A stretch of DNA of 64,000 bases from Owenia fusiformis (GCA_903813345.2 CAIIXF020000011.1:25970166-26034165), one strand, 5' to 3'. Shown: positions 35,001 through 50,000, counted from the stretch's first letter. Notes: generated by a model not told the origin, from the sequence alone. Translations and numbers: made by a program.

Positions 35001-38000
35001 TATGTGTTTATCTATTAATGCTTGTAATTTGGACCATAGCAAAATCTTCATCCAAAGAAAAATTGGAAAAGCTCAGTGGACCATGATTACAATTAATCCC
35101 TATTCAGAGTCTATTTCCCTTATTGAGAAAGAAGAGACTGAGAGATTTAGGAATTTGAGAAAATGTTAGGACAGATGTCATTGGAAGCAGAGGGTTGTTT
35201 TAATTTACCTTATATTTTAGCCTATCCTTCAACTTCCTCCCTTTTAAATACATTTGGATATATTTTAGATATCCAAATTTGCCATTTTAGCACATGGTAA
35301 AAATAGGTCAAATTTTTATCTAGGTCACGGATAAGTTGAAACCAAATATAATTTCACCACGATTAATAGTTTATCCCACTCATTAAACAACCTAAACGAA
35401 GACAATAGATAATAATTTCTTTTTTCTTGTAGTGTGCCAGAGATGGCAACCTTGACAACATGAAGCGTTATCTCCAAGGCATGACTGGGAACATCAAGCG
35501 GAAAATCAATGCCGTTGATGAGGACAAACTAAGTGCCCTTCACTACGCTGCACGATACAATCATGTCGACATTGTGAAACTGCTCATCGACAAAGGCGCA
35601 GGTGAGATGTTCAATTCTAGCTTGTACTCCAAAATTGATTCTTGGTTCAAGATATTGTGAACCTTCTCCCTCTTTTATATATTCTCTTTCCCAATGGAAT
35701 ATAGAAGAAAACATATATGGAGGGATGTAGTTGACGAATGATTTTTTTAAATTATGAAAAAATAGCCCCCTTCTCTTCTGCTCCATAAACCCATCTCTTG
35801 TCACAAAAATTGGGCCATCCAGGTATGTTTAAAAATACAAAGTCTTAATACAAAAATGAATCAACTGTAGTTAAACATCTCTTGTTGACTCTCATGGGTA
35901 TGTTAACACGTAAGCCTGATTGGGCAACAAAATCATCAGACCAAAATAGAGTATTTACAATTGTACTTAAATATAGAGAGGCATTCAACCACTCACATGC
36001 TTTATATCACTATTCTGTATATCTGTACTATGAATTGAATCTGGCATGGCAATCCAATCTATTGTTTAGTTAACCCATGTTCTGTGATCCATCTGACATT
36101 AACTAGGCATTTTCTAATAGTGCATATAAATCTTTAATGAAAAAATCTAATGTCAAAATAGGTTCCATTATTGTTAAAATCCTCAACTGTACAGTGGATC
36201 TCCATTACTTAAACATGAGGTGATAGTTTGGCCTCCCCTCTATTGCTTTCGTTGATCAAAGATCTTTTTAAAAGACCGTACCCTAAACCCTGGTATCAAA
36301 TGTTCTATACATCTTATTATCTGTTGTTGGCACCTTAGAACACCCTTCAAGACCAGGCTTCACTGCTATATGAAAGCAGCTTATGGAAAGAAGTAAAATA
36401 CCCTTGGACCAAGGACACCCATGACTGTAATTTTAAGATTAGCATTACTCTAGATAAATAGAAATTCCCAATCGATAACTGGCCATAATTCATTGTTATT
36501 AAACAAACCAACGAGTACCCAAGATATATTGATTTAGTGACTCTGCCTTATTGGTTGACATACCTAATGATCCTTAATTGGAATTATGGGAATTGACCTC
36601 TTGTGTGATTATTAATCAAACTCAACTGTGTATAACTTCTTGAAGTGTGATGTTCTAACCCAGAATGGTTGATATCTTAATCCTTTAGTGAAAATAATTT
36701 AGCCTTATTCTATAGGAATCAATATAAATCCATTCATCTTCCTGTATCACTAGCAACATCTCACACTGGGAATAAGTGAGATAAGATTGTTCATTCTTTT
36801 ATTTTGATAGGGTTGCCACAACAATTTCCAGGCTTAAATGTAGAATTCCCTGCACAAATGAGTTGTAGCAACAATTATGATTATTTAACAGATGGAAGTT
36901 ATTTAAATGTCTTTTATTCTTTTTTATTCATCCCTTGCTTTTATGTCATTTCATCTTTTCAGTTTGTGGGCAAATCTCAACTTTTCAAAGCTTCAGTCAC
37001 TCAAATTCATTTACATCTAAAATTCCTAACTATTTAGACATCTGTCTTTTCCCTCTTGGCAATATAATACAATCCTATTACACAATGATAAAAATCCAAA
37101 GAGATACTACCGTTTGCATTCTTTCAAATCCACTTCTGAGCTTACATTTAGCATGTATTCCTTCCAGTTAGCTGATTGGTTGAGAAAAGGTCAGTGTGGT
37201 AGGTTTGAAATGATTTATGACCCGAGCTATCACGGGCATGGGTCGTGGGGGCGGGGCCAACTAAACTGTAATTTAGTCTATACTAGGCAGAGGGTAGTTT
37301 ATAACTAGACTCTGCGGACAGGGTAAAGAGATAGGTATATTGCCAATAAAGTGCAATTCCCTACTGTGCTATTGCAACAACAGGGGTGAATCAAAGGATT
37401 ACGAAACTGCTATATATATTACCCTTTGCAAAATGTTCTTTCCTCTTTAAAGTCAAACTGCACTTAGTAAAATCCACAAAAAGTCAAAGGGTATTGCTAA
37501 GTTTGAATAAATGCGAAGGAAAATGTGTAAACTTTTATATGTTGGAATTTTTGTATGGATTAATCATTATCATATTTGTGAGCCTATCAGAGTTGGTACT
37601 TCCATACGAAATGACATTTCCAATATAATTGATGTTAATATTACACCGAGGACCTGTCACATAGAGGATTACATTTATTTGCCATTATTGCTTCATCCTA
37701 TTAGAAAATGATGCAAAGACATGGGTGTGGGCCTGACTCAAAATTTGCCATTATCTATTCATCAAGGTAAAAATGATGCTAAAACATGGGTGTGGAGTGC
37801 CTCCTACTTGCACCAGATATACTATGAAAGATAATAGATATTGATAGATATATTTATAAGTGAAAATAATTACGCCACACCATTAAATGTTCAGGTGCAA
37901 TAGTCATACTATATTATATAAACTCCAGATATTCCAGACTAGCGCTTTTCCTTTCTATATATCCAGTCAGATGTTACGATTCTAGAAATAACTATTGGCA

Positions 38001-41000
38001 TAGCTTTTATTCATGCTGGTTCACTTCTGGGAGCTAATTCTGGTTCCAATTTAACCTTACACAAAAATTGCACAATTTTCTCTCATTGGCTCAGCTTATT
38101 GAAATGTCAAGAGAATATATGAGGATAACTTTTGAACTTTTATATGTGTTCTCAATACAGTACATGTGTGGCAATTTTAATTAGAATTTTAATATTTCTT
38201 TATACCTTTCATTTAAGAACTTCTTATTCGTTTGATTAGATAGTTTGTTGACTAGGCAGCAATGTAAGTTCCAGGGTACCAATACATTAGAGTTGTTAGA
38301 ATGTCAGGGGTTATTTCAAGCTCATTCTATGTTGTGCCTTAGTGTGTTTTTTATGTCACTACCACAAGTAGGAAGTGGTGACATATGTTAGTCTCCAACA
38401 TTTTTGTGGACTGTGTTCAACATTTGGCATTTGGTGTTCAGTGTCTGTAACAAATGGCAGGTGGTGAAATTTTGCATGTTAATGCCTTGTTCTAAAATGA
38501 CAGAAATAATAAACAAAATGGCCACCCATCAGCTGTAGAGCCTGATGCCATACTTGCACATATTTAAAGTAAATCCATGAAGCAGTTCTCTTGAACATCC
38601 ATAACATTGATCAATGTTCAAAATGACTATTACAATTTGCTTGTGTTAGAACACATATGATATAACAGATATTATCAAAAGCTAATATGTAAAATTGTAC
38701 ATGGCTACTAAGGTAGCTTCTCCTATTTCAGTAATTAGTCTCTCTTGGATAACAATTGCTATTAGCATGAGGAACCTCTTGTAATGAACCTTTCATGAAT
38801 GATTAATGCTGTGAAAATATATAACTCTTAATGAGTGTTTCTATAGAACACCACTTTAATCAGCTACTCTCTAATAAACATTTCTTTATTGAAGAATTAT
38901 TTAATGAACACTTTACTCAGGTGAACACTTCTTGAATATATATCTCTAGAAACACATTTTTAGGAATACCTCTATGATGTTCCTAGGATTTTTCTATTCT
39001 GGGTGAAAAGCTTTAATTTTACCTGATTTGGTCAAAATTGCCAATGTTTTTGTGCCAATCATTTTGACAGGGTCCAAACAGATTTTCATCATCTTTATTG
39101 GAAACACCTATCTTGTGAACACTTATATATCAGGGGGCCATTTACAGAACTTTTGTAAGTTAAGAATTCGTAAAGTCCATTGTTCTCCTACTGTGACGTT
39201 ATTATATCCATGGTTACAAAAATTCGCAATTTTATGAAGTTTCTGTTAATGACCCCCCCCCCCCTCTCCCCCCTGGTATATCAGTATAACTCTTGTAATC
39301 ACCCTATTTTTAAACACCTGTCTTGAGAAAACCTCATCAAGAGATGAAAATACTTGATAAAATCAGGAATTATGTAAATAAGTTTTTGGTCACCCCTCTA
39401 TCTATGTTCTTGACTCAGTGGTAGAGAGGATGTGGAAAGCATTGCTTTGATGGTACCTGTAACCTTCAACTTAAAAAATCAAAATCCTTCATAGTGATGC
39501 CTGGGCCTCTAGGAAGACCAGTTTTGTACTGATAGAGCTACACAGAATAAATATAGTTTTCAAATCGAATCAAATCAAATTAAAACTGACATACTAACCA
39601 ATGCTTGACAAAATGTCATTGAATTTTAATATTCTTACATTTATGTTTCAGACATCAACATGAAGGGGGATGATGATGCAAGACCACTACATTATGCAGC
39701 CAGGTACAAGCCACAGAGACTTCATGCTGCAGCTAGCAGCGCAACAACACCTGATGATGTATGTAATCAAGCTCTTACTAACTGTTCAAGGCATACATTT
39801 GAACAATCCATTGAAATGATCATGCATTAGCATTTTCACCAGTTTGATTATTTGGTACAAAGATCATAGGTCCATGCTTTGAATTACTCTACATTATTGG
39901 TTCGATCCATTGAAAAATTGATCAATATTTAGGAAATAAGTTGTTTGAAAATTTGGCCAAGTGATCTTTGGTAATATACGGTTTGTCAAGCAAATCTGAA
40001 CATTCATATTCTAATATAGACTGTACATTAAGTCTATTTAGGAATAACCAAATTCACTACTTCTTATAATTGTTGATTATTCATTACATCTCATCCTATT
40101 TTTTCATATACAATTATACATCAATTTCCTTTCATACTTCATGATTGTACTTTCATCTTACTTTGATATAGATGTTGTGTTTTAAAAAAACAGTAGATAG
40201 ATCGCTGTTTTCAATGTTTAGCAAAACTTCACTTTTAGGAAACAGATGCATCAACTGTCGTATCTGCATCAGATGTACATGGGGTAAGTTAGTGTGCTTG
40301 CTTGGACGGAGCCTGGGTTGAACTAACGTGATGAATTCACACTGCATGATTACCACTACTAACACTGTTCTTTGTTCTCCTGCCAATACCTCAAATGTAT
40401 CATGATGATTTGCTCCTGTTGCCCTAATAACTATGTCATCATTAGACTCGATGGATTTTTCAAAAAATAGTTTTTTGTTTGGGTTGGGAAAAATTCCTTT
40501 GTGGAAGTTATATTCTGAAAAGGAGTTTTCTAGAAAGATATGGGTCCAACAAAGGGACTAAGTCAATATTTTAATGTTTGCCAAAACATAATTCATTAAA
40601 TTTTAGAGAAACTCCTTCCCTCTTCCCCAAAAACTGTATAAGAACATTTATTGAATTTTCCCTATTAAAAGTCATTTCCTTTTAAAAAACAATTTGTGCT
40701 AATTTTTAACTGCTCCCAATGATTAATTATCTTTACCTGTATTTGAGTAAACATCGATATACGGTATTGACTTTATCCCTTTATTATCCGAATAAAGGTC
40801 TGTGGTCTGCTGTCTTTATGATTCATTTTTAATGATGTAATTGAGAGTATGGAAAAAGCATGTATTTTCCTTGGTATGACCACACATAACCCACACATGC
40901 TTTCCAATTTGATTTTTTGAAATAAAAAACAAAAAAATCCTCTAATTTTCATTAACATGAATCTCAGGACTTTTTTTTCAACCACATATATTGGAACCCT

Positions 41001-44000
41001 AAGGAAATGTACTAAAAATTCTCTTTTAAAAGGTTTTGTAACAAAGTTTCACCACGGTGACTTAATTCTTCAGGTGATGGATTTGCTCTGTATTAATTTG
41101 CATGTCTCTTGGAATCTTTTATTTCAGGACATATTTTTGAAGTGTAGTGTAGTGTTACTCAAATGAGGGTGTTACATCCATGTAAGGAAGCCATGTAAAA
41201 AGATTGACATTGGATCTGAATATTACTAGTTTTTGGTAGAGGCCAGAAATAATTTTCTCTGGCAGAAATCCATGTTTTGAAATATAATGTAAGATCTGAC
41301 ATCAAACTTTTGATGGTTGTCCTTATGATGTTACATCCATATAAGGATCAGTGTCATGGTGGTCAAAAAGTAATTGTAGAATTTTTTTAATATACTTTTT
41401 AGAGGGGGACCCTTCCCAAGATTGTACAGGAAAATTGGCTCCCTTAAAGGCCCCATGTAAAGTTTGAAATTCTGAGCCTTGTTTTAGAAAATCTGGACGA
41501 GTGTTTGAATCATGTTTTCCCAAAGGAAGCATATTTTTTCAAAATTGATTCAAAACAATTTTTGGTTTGCAGTCAAAATAGTTGTAGCTATAATTTGTCT
41601 AAAATTTCCTGGACATTTGGGGAGGTTGAAACCTCAAATTAGTATTTGACCATCATGACAGAAAACTTATGATTGTATATACCAGTTATGATTTTAATAT
41701 GTATATATTATTATCTATATAAATACTCTTCGGGTATTTCTTAACAGACCATACCAAGCCTGTCCGAAGGGGGGGGGGGGGGGGGGGGGGGCATTTCCAG
41801 AAACCTTTTTATTCGAGATTTTTGTATTTATGATGCAAATAATAGCTCTCAGATGTGCTCAGAAGATACCAGAGAGGGTCTAGATTTCATAAATGTTCAT
41901 GGCCCCCAGACCCCCTAGCTTGCAGTGGTCCACGTCGGTGTGCGTCGCATGTGGCTGGTGTGTCAGCGGCACAATCCATCCACACGCAAAAGTCACCCCT
42001 CCTATTGTGTTATCCTTCGGATGGGCTTGCATAATGATTTCTTTATTCTATGAATTGACATACTTCTTTATAATCTGTATATTCAAAGAACTATTTCTTT
42101 TTCTCTGATAAAATATCTTCTAATGTTAATGATATCACTGCATGCACATAATTGCATAATTGTTTGATGAAATATACATTCTTCCTAATTTTCAATAATT
42201 CAGTAGTCTAAAGCACACAGCTCAGAAAAATGCTCTTGGTCAATGGGATCACTCCAGACATTTATTAGTGTTTTCTTGGAGCTATGTGCGAGACTGTAGG
42301 CTTTCACAGCAACTAATCAGCAAAATTGTGACATTCTCTAAAATTGTTTAGGGTGTGTCATGAGTTTGTTGACCAATGAATGGCTGAATTTAATAAACTG
42401 CTAAATGCTGGGTATCTGTCACTGTGGTCGTGTTGGACATTTTAAAGTTTAAAATATTCTCGAGAAATAAAATAGAAACTGGCTCTCTAATAAGTGTTTA
42501 TTTTAGAAAAATCAAAGATGTCTAGTCTCGCATCAAGTCTCTCCAAGTTTCCACCATCTATGTTCATACTCAGATTTTGGGTATTATGTGTGGTTGTGGG
42601 GGAGGGTTGAGGTACGGAGGCTTAGTTGCAAGAAAGATCTTGAAATAACACTTATATCTCAATATTTGAGATAAAAAACAAGAAATAGCATGGCCATAGT
42701 GACAGTTTTGGTATGTTAACTATTTCACAACAGCTTCTGTTTCTAACATCTTATGGTGGTGTTCTTGTATCTTGCATAGGAGGGCGGACCAAGGGATACT
42801 CCTGAAAACATTGACATCGTAAATATACTTTAATATATTTTATTTAAATATATTATTCAGGATGTCAGAAAGTACTGTCCCATCAAACAAAAGATGGTCA
42901 ATACATGTATAAGAAGACTTATGTGTGATATACCATTGAAAAGAACTTTAAAGTCATATTACATTGAGGCTCACATGGCCTTTGGAATCGTTCAAAATGG
43001 TACCGAATAACTTTACACTTAATAAATGAATTACACTTGGTATTTATTTCCTTTTAATGAATTCACCCTAACAACATTGTCAATGACAGTCAAATTTCAC
43101 AAATTATGTCATTATTCATAGAATCTTTGAGAGACAGGCTGAGAGGGACAGTGCATTTTGACTCCTGCCGCAAGCATTTTAAAATTGAGAAATTTTTATA
43201 TAACAATGTCTAATGAGTATCTATCTACATTGATAACATTGGTTTATGGCTTAGCTGACATGGCATGGCATAAGAAGCATTGATGAATAATATTATATCA
43301 AGTTTAAAAACATTTAGTTCATCAATTCAGTTATATCAAATCAGTATGTAATATTAGTACTTGAAAATAAGAATCGATGTACATGTTTGTTATTTTGAAT
43401 ATATGATACATTTTAAATAAAGAATAAATGTCTTCGGATTTATTTATTTTGTAATTTCTCTTTTGATTTCCAGAAGTCTTATAATTCATATGTCTTTTAG
43501 GATGTGATGGGTTTGAACATTTCAAACTCTGTAATTCTGCATTTGTTATCACGAAATGCAGATGTGAATGCTCGTGATGCATATGGGTCTACACCTCTGC
43601 ATTACGCAGCCACTCGTGGCAATGAAGTTGCTGTAGCTGAATTGTTAACATCAAAAACCATATTAATCGAGGTTTGTAACATTTTGTACATTTTACAATT
43701 TATATATATTCATATATGTAATCTTGTGAATTTTTGAAAACAGGGACTTGAATAAAAATTAAGATTTGCTTCCCGACTGAGTTGGTTCTTTCAAGTTTTG
43801 GTTATTCCCTGTAGGCTGTCGATCTTCAACAAATGACTGCACTGCATCAAGCTGCCACTCACGATGAGAAAGAAGTTGCGAGAATGTTGATTGAGCATGG
43901 TGCAAACCTCCGTTGTGCAGATGAGGATGGTGCCACCCCGCTACATTATGCCTGTTCAGAGGGTAATGAAGAAGTTGTCCAGATGTTATTTGATGCAGGC

Positions 44001-47000
44001 GAGAAGCTGGATGGCTGGGTGACCATATCTCAGGTACTGTTTGGTAGTGTTTATTAGCTAATGAACTTATAGAAAGATTTAGAATCTTTTCAAACCATTT
44101 TTGAAATTTGTCAATTTTAAGTTCACTTTATGTCTGAAATCTCTTTAAAATTTACCCATGGAAGGCTAGCATATTTCTTTATGGTGTTTTACAAAATGCA
44201 AAAGCAATATGTTATTCTCTTGTTAAACACATGTTAATATGCTATTCTCTTGTTAAACACATGTTAATATGCTGTTCTCTTGTTAAAGTTAAACACATGT
44301 TAATATGCTATTCTCTTGTTAAGCACATATTAATATGCTATTCTCTTATTAAGCACATGTTAATGTGTTATTCTCTTGTCAAACAAATGTTAATATGCCA
44401 TTCTCTTGTTAAACAAATGTTAATATGCTATTCTCTTGTTTAACATGTGTTAATATGCTATTCTCTTGTTAAACACATGTTAATATGGTATTCTCTTGTA
44501 AAATTCACGTTAATCTTCTTCAGATGGTGACAGACCAGGATTATGAAAGGAACACTGCATTACATCTTGCTGTTGTCAACCAAAATTATGAAGTTGTCAA
44601 AATTTGTCTCAAAAAAGGTAGGGGAATATTATTATTTTTATTTGACATCAGGTCAGTATTTTGATTTAGTCCCATGATTATGGAAGCCGCATTGGTATAA
44701 TAAAATGTGAAATATTTGATGAATGCTGCATGAAAGCAAAATGGATGAGAATTTCAGCATGAGAATTTCATGTTAGACAATGTGGCAAGGCACTTCAATT
44801 TTACACTTGACTCTAGATATTTACATCCGCCTGGGGCTACTGTCGAGTGGATATGACCCACACTGCATTGAATTACCTATTGAATACACACTACCCTCCT
44901 CAAAAATGTTATACATTGAAATATCTATTGAATACACTCTGCCCTTCTTAAAAACGTTATACATTGAATTACCTATTGAATACACTCTGCTCTCCTTAAA
45001 AACATTATACATTGAATTACCTATTGAATACACTCTGCCCTCCTTAAAAACGTAATACATTGAATTACCTATTGAATACACTCTGCCCTCCTTAAAAACG
45101 TTATACATTGAATTACCTATTTGATACACTCTGCCCTCCTAAAAATGTTATACATTGAATTATCTATTAAATACACTCTGCCCTCCTTAAAAACGTTATA
45201 CATTGAATTACCTATTGAATACACACTACCCTCCTCACAAATGTTATACATTGAATAACCTATTCAATACACTCCGCCCTCTTTAAAAACATTACACATT
45301 GAATTACTGATTAGATACACTCTGCCCTCCTTACAAACATTATACATCCATGTTATAGGGTCTGATGTTAATACTCACAGACTACACTACAACACACCAT
45401 TACATCTGGCAGCTACAGCTGGTGATGTACGCATCATTGAACTTCTCATTGAATACAAAGCAAGAGTAGATTGCTTGAATGAGATGCAAGAGACACCCCT
45501 TCATAGAGCTGCTGCATATGACCATGCAGATGCCGTGGAATTTCTCATCAAAAAGTAAGCCTTTTGTCACACTTTTTTAAGTCCTATTATGTCATCACCA
45601 CAGGTGATGACATATTGATATAGTTTTCTTTGGATGGAGTACAGTGTTCAGGTGACAGGGAACGGGGTGCTTCATCTGTAACAAATGAGAGGTGGTGACA
45701 TTTTGCGTTTAGCGCCGTGTTTTGTCATTGTCTTGTCCTGCCTAGGGCAGGAATGGGATGGTGTCACATTAATTTTGTCATCAAATTCCAGATAGTTGAA
45801 CTACCACTGGTAACTGAAAATCATGTTTATATCTACGGCCTTAAAATCAATTAAAAATGTGCATGAAATTTAGACATTGTAATTCAATGAAAGCATTTTG
45901 TTATTCAGAGGGGCAAGACTCGAGAAACATGACAAAGACAACTTTACGCCACTGCTAATAGCCGCATGTAAGGGTCATGCCAGCACCATACAGAAACTGT
46001 TAGATTGTGGAGCTGATATTTCTGCTATGGATAAAAATGAGAAGACAGCAATTTATTGGGCTGCAGAGGAAGATAAAGTTGAAGCCTTACAAGTGAGTTG
46101 AACTTGGAAAAACAATTTACCTTTTTGTAAATAGTGTATACGCAAATGATTAAAGGAAAGATGAAACTGTATAATGACATTGAAAAATGTCAGCCCCTCA
46201 TTTTAAAAAGTTGACGATTTGATTCTAATTGAGCTTTTTTTTAAATTTCCATTTAATTAATTAATAAGTATCTTAGAAGTTGTTTTGCATTAAGTGACTT
46301 CTTATTGAGTAAATCCACATGAATAAAACATGCAAACAAGCATCAAGTAATCAAGCATGTATCTATTTATTTGTAGGTGCTGTTGAACAATCCATATTCC
46401 CGAGACATGCTGGACATCAGTGACCGTTATGATTCTGTGCCGTTACATGTGGCTTGTCAAAATGGCTACTTGGGAATAGTCAAGGTATGGAAATGTTATT
46501 ACTCACTTCAGGTGGGTAGATCTCCCAAAGTTCAGCCTTCATATTCGATCACGTGGTACCCATGTGCTAGATCCATATTAGGCTTACATGACCAAATAGG
46601 AATCCAACTGACCGTTGTCCGCCATTTTGAATATCATGTGATAGATCCATATAAGGCTTGTATGACCATATAGGATGGCTAAGGGGAATCCCGGAATATG
46701 AAAGAATACTTAGTTTTATGGGAGCTACACACTTCTTCTGTACTCACTTATAGAAATTCCATTCTGCATCCATTCCAATCAGGTAGTAAAAGATGCCCTT
46801 TACATGGCTGTTAAGTTGTCCACAACTCTAGTGATGGGTGTTGTGTGTAATATTTTATGAGTGTCGATAAAATAGCGCAAGGTTCCTTCACATCCTCCGA
46901 AGCAGGGATACAGAATCTTAGAAGGTATTCCTGATCTTGAGACCCTGCTAATGGAGAATGCTCCTTAATGTGTTGGAGAATGTTCCTTCAAGGAGGGGTT

Positions 47001-50000
47001 CATGGGAATGTACAGCACCTTCATTTGTGACATGCAAAGTACAATAGAATAATGGATGCTAAAACAGTATAACTCTATAAAAGAGCATCTCCTAATGATT
47101 CCCCTAGTTTGTAACGTCAATACCAGATGTGGTGACATATTGTTATAGTCTCCAGCTTTACTTGTGGATGGTGTTCAGCAGTTAGTGTTTAGTAGTTGGT
47201 GTTTGATGGTATTGTACTCATACAAAGATGAGCATTGCTCATTTTATCACATGTATTTTAGATGCTGCTAGACCATGGTGCTGACATGGAGTACAAGAAT
47301 GAAGAAGAACAAACACCCCTCCATCTGGCTGCAAAGAATGGCAAAACACAGTATGTACATAACTGCTTCTAACATATACATGTAATTGCCTCAAATGGGG
47401 ATTTCAGTTGAAAATATGGCTAAGAACAGATATTGTAAACACATACTGTACAGACATTTTTTGCCAATTAATTTTTGAGTGAAAGATACAAATTACTATT
47501 CATTAATATCAATATCTCACATTATTTTGGAAAGAGCTTTTGTATTATTTTACTAATTATAATTAGATGATACCCTTTGTACACTTAGTATATTTTTTTC
47601 GTAAGACTTGTATATTTTCAATTCATTTCAATGTATAGATATCCATATATTTACTTAATAATTGTACTGTGTATATAAGACTCATCTATTGTTAGAATTT
47701 TAGCAGCCTTATGATGCCACACATGTTAAACAATAGGATTGCTGTACACATAGTTGAAAACATTGAAAATTAGGAACAGTGGCTGAAACATTTAACATAT
47801 GGACTGATCTCATTTCTTTTAGATCCATTTACTTGCTGCAGTCCAAAGCTGGATGGAGTCATTGTGTTTTGCAAAATAGTTTGTCAATCTCTTCTCATTT
47901 CATTGTTAATTTTTAAAATGCTTTAATTACAACAGGGGTGATTAAAGGAGTGATGCATTACTCATAAACGCAGATGTATTTCTCTATGTTTTTTTATTTA
48001 TATATAGGTGAATGCTTGTTTCACTTGAAATTGTGCTTTTTTAATAGAAAGGCTTTTTTACTATTTTCATCTTGTTTAATCTTGAATCTGAAAGAACGAT
48101 TACACTCTTCCTGTAAGATAGTTTTTATATCGTTTCAATTTGTTCCCAATATGTTATTTATTGAACTATAATACAATGTACACATGTGTACGTATAATTA
48201 GCCCAGAAATATTGTATATGTGCTATCTTTCCTACATTCATAATAAACTTTCATTTATATTTAGTTGTGTGAAGGAACTACTACAAAGAAATAAATTGCT
48301 CATTCAAGACGAGGATGAGGAATCCAACACTGCGTTACATTTAGCTTCATTCCATGGTTTCCCGAAAACTTGCGATCTGTTAATTCAAGCTGGAGGCGAT
48401 GTAGAGTCTAGGTATTGTTGAGCAATAAACTGGCAAAATCAGCAGTGAATTAAGCACACGATAATTAACACCTTTCCTATATGATAAAATCCTGTAAAAG
48501 AAATCCTGTAACATATTTCAAGGATTGTAACTTCGATACGATATTGAGATTTTTTTCAAAAAGCAAAATTAATTGCTTGTTTTGAGTTCAATGTTAGAGG
48601 ATTTTATGATCTTTAGGTATAACCTGACCTCAATATCTGCTGAACTGTTATTCAGATTGGTCACATCTTTATACTGACTGGTTAATACCATTTCTGTATT
48701 AACAGACTGAAGATTGGTCACGATAACGCTTTCAGGGGTCAGTTTAGAATCTTCTGTGTCAACACAGGCACTATTCAGGAAAATGAAATTCAGTTTTGAT
48801 ATCATTTCAATAAATATTTATCACACAAATTTTTATTGTAATTACTGTACAATGCATGCAGTATGTGAACTTTTCAACTTTATACTCATGGTCTCCAAAC
48901 ATCTTATTTTGTGCAAAAAAACACTTAGATTGTGAGCTGACCCATGGTTAGATTAGTAGAGGGAAATGAGAATTCAGATCATCTCTTCATCTTGAGCAGG
49001 TTCTGGTGTATATTGCATGATTTATACAGGGTATCCAGAAGAATCTTTACTTCTTGGATACCCTGTATCTAGTGTCTATAGACCCTGTGCCCATGATATA
49101 GTTAAGACCCATATTTAAATGACTAGTTAAGTTTCGTTAAGCATCCTACACACGAAAAATTCACCGTTGTGATTCAGAAATTTACATTATCCCAGCTTTG
49201 TGGGAACATTGATGATTTTGCATGGGACACAAGGGTCTACTTGACAAAACTACATCTTTTCTTTCCCCTTTGCATGGTTTAAACTTTCACAATCTTTTTA
49301 CAGCTGATGCATGTTATATTTGTACATGTATTTTAGCATGTAGCAATTTACATGCTGAGCAAATAATGTATGGCTTTGGCTCATTTTCTCTTAGGTTTTT
49401 GATTGGCTGATTCTTCCAGTCATTTTTCAAATCATGTGACCTGATGTAACCAATCAGGGCTGAGGATTCAATTTAGGTGCTGAAAACTACCTCCTTTGAA
49501 TGTTTAACTTGTGTTTTAAATGGTGAGTGCTGTTATAATTAACAGTGTCGTCTATGAGCTGATTAAGAGAAACAAAACACTCGTAAATGACGAAGATGAA
49601 GAATCCAACTCTGCGCTACATTTAGCTGCGTTAGCTGGCCATACGAAAACCTGTACTGCTCTATTGGAGAATGGCGTAGATATTGAACCAAGGTGACATG
49701 GGGTGACCTCAATGCTTACCGTGTGTGGCTATGTAAATTATACCTTTACCCAGGAGATTTCAGAATAATATGAAAATTCAACATTTTGGCTGATTTCATG
49801 AATCTCCTGGGCATATTTGGTTATTGAAAGATTTACCTGGATAACTGAGTCTAGGATAGATGTTTTGTACTCAATACAGTATGCATACAGTAACAGGGTG
49901 GCTAAAATAATTTCTTTTTGTTTGCTCTATGTTCTCTCATATTTTAGTTATTTGTATTGTTGCTTTTCGTGATTATTTTGGGCCACTCTGTATATTTATG

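Noticed and set aside
44231-44443. Open frame with a 10-aa repeat (MLICYSLVKH)
   Set aside because: It is a translation of the 30-bp minisatellite inside a TRPA intron.
44780-45129. Open frames on both strands with a 16-aa repeat
   Set aside because: They come from the 48-bp minisatellite; both strands being open is expected for a period divisible by three.
44200-45350. CRISPR-like array
   Set aside because: Repeats are contiguous, without unique spacers, in an animal gene intron.
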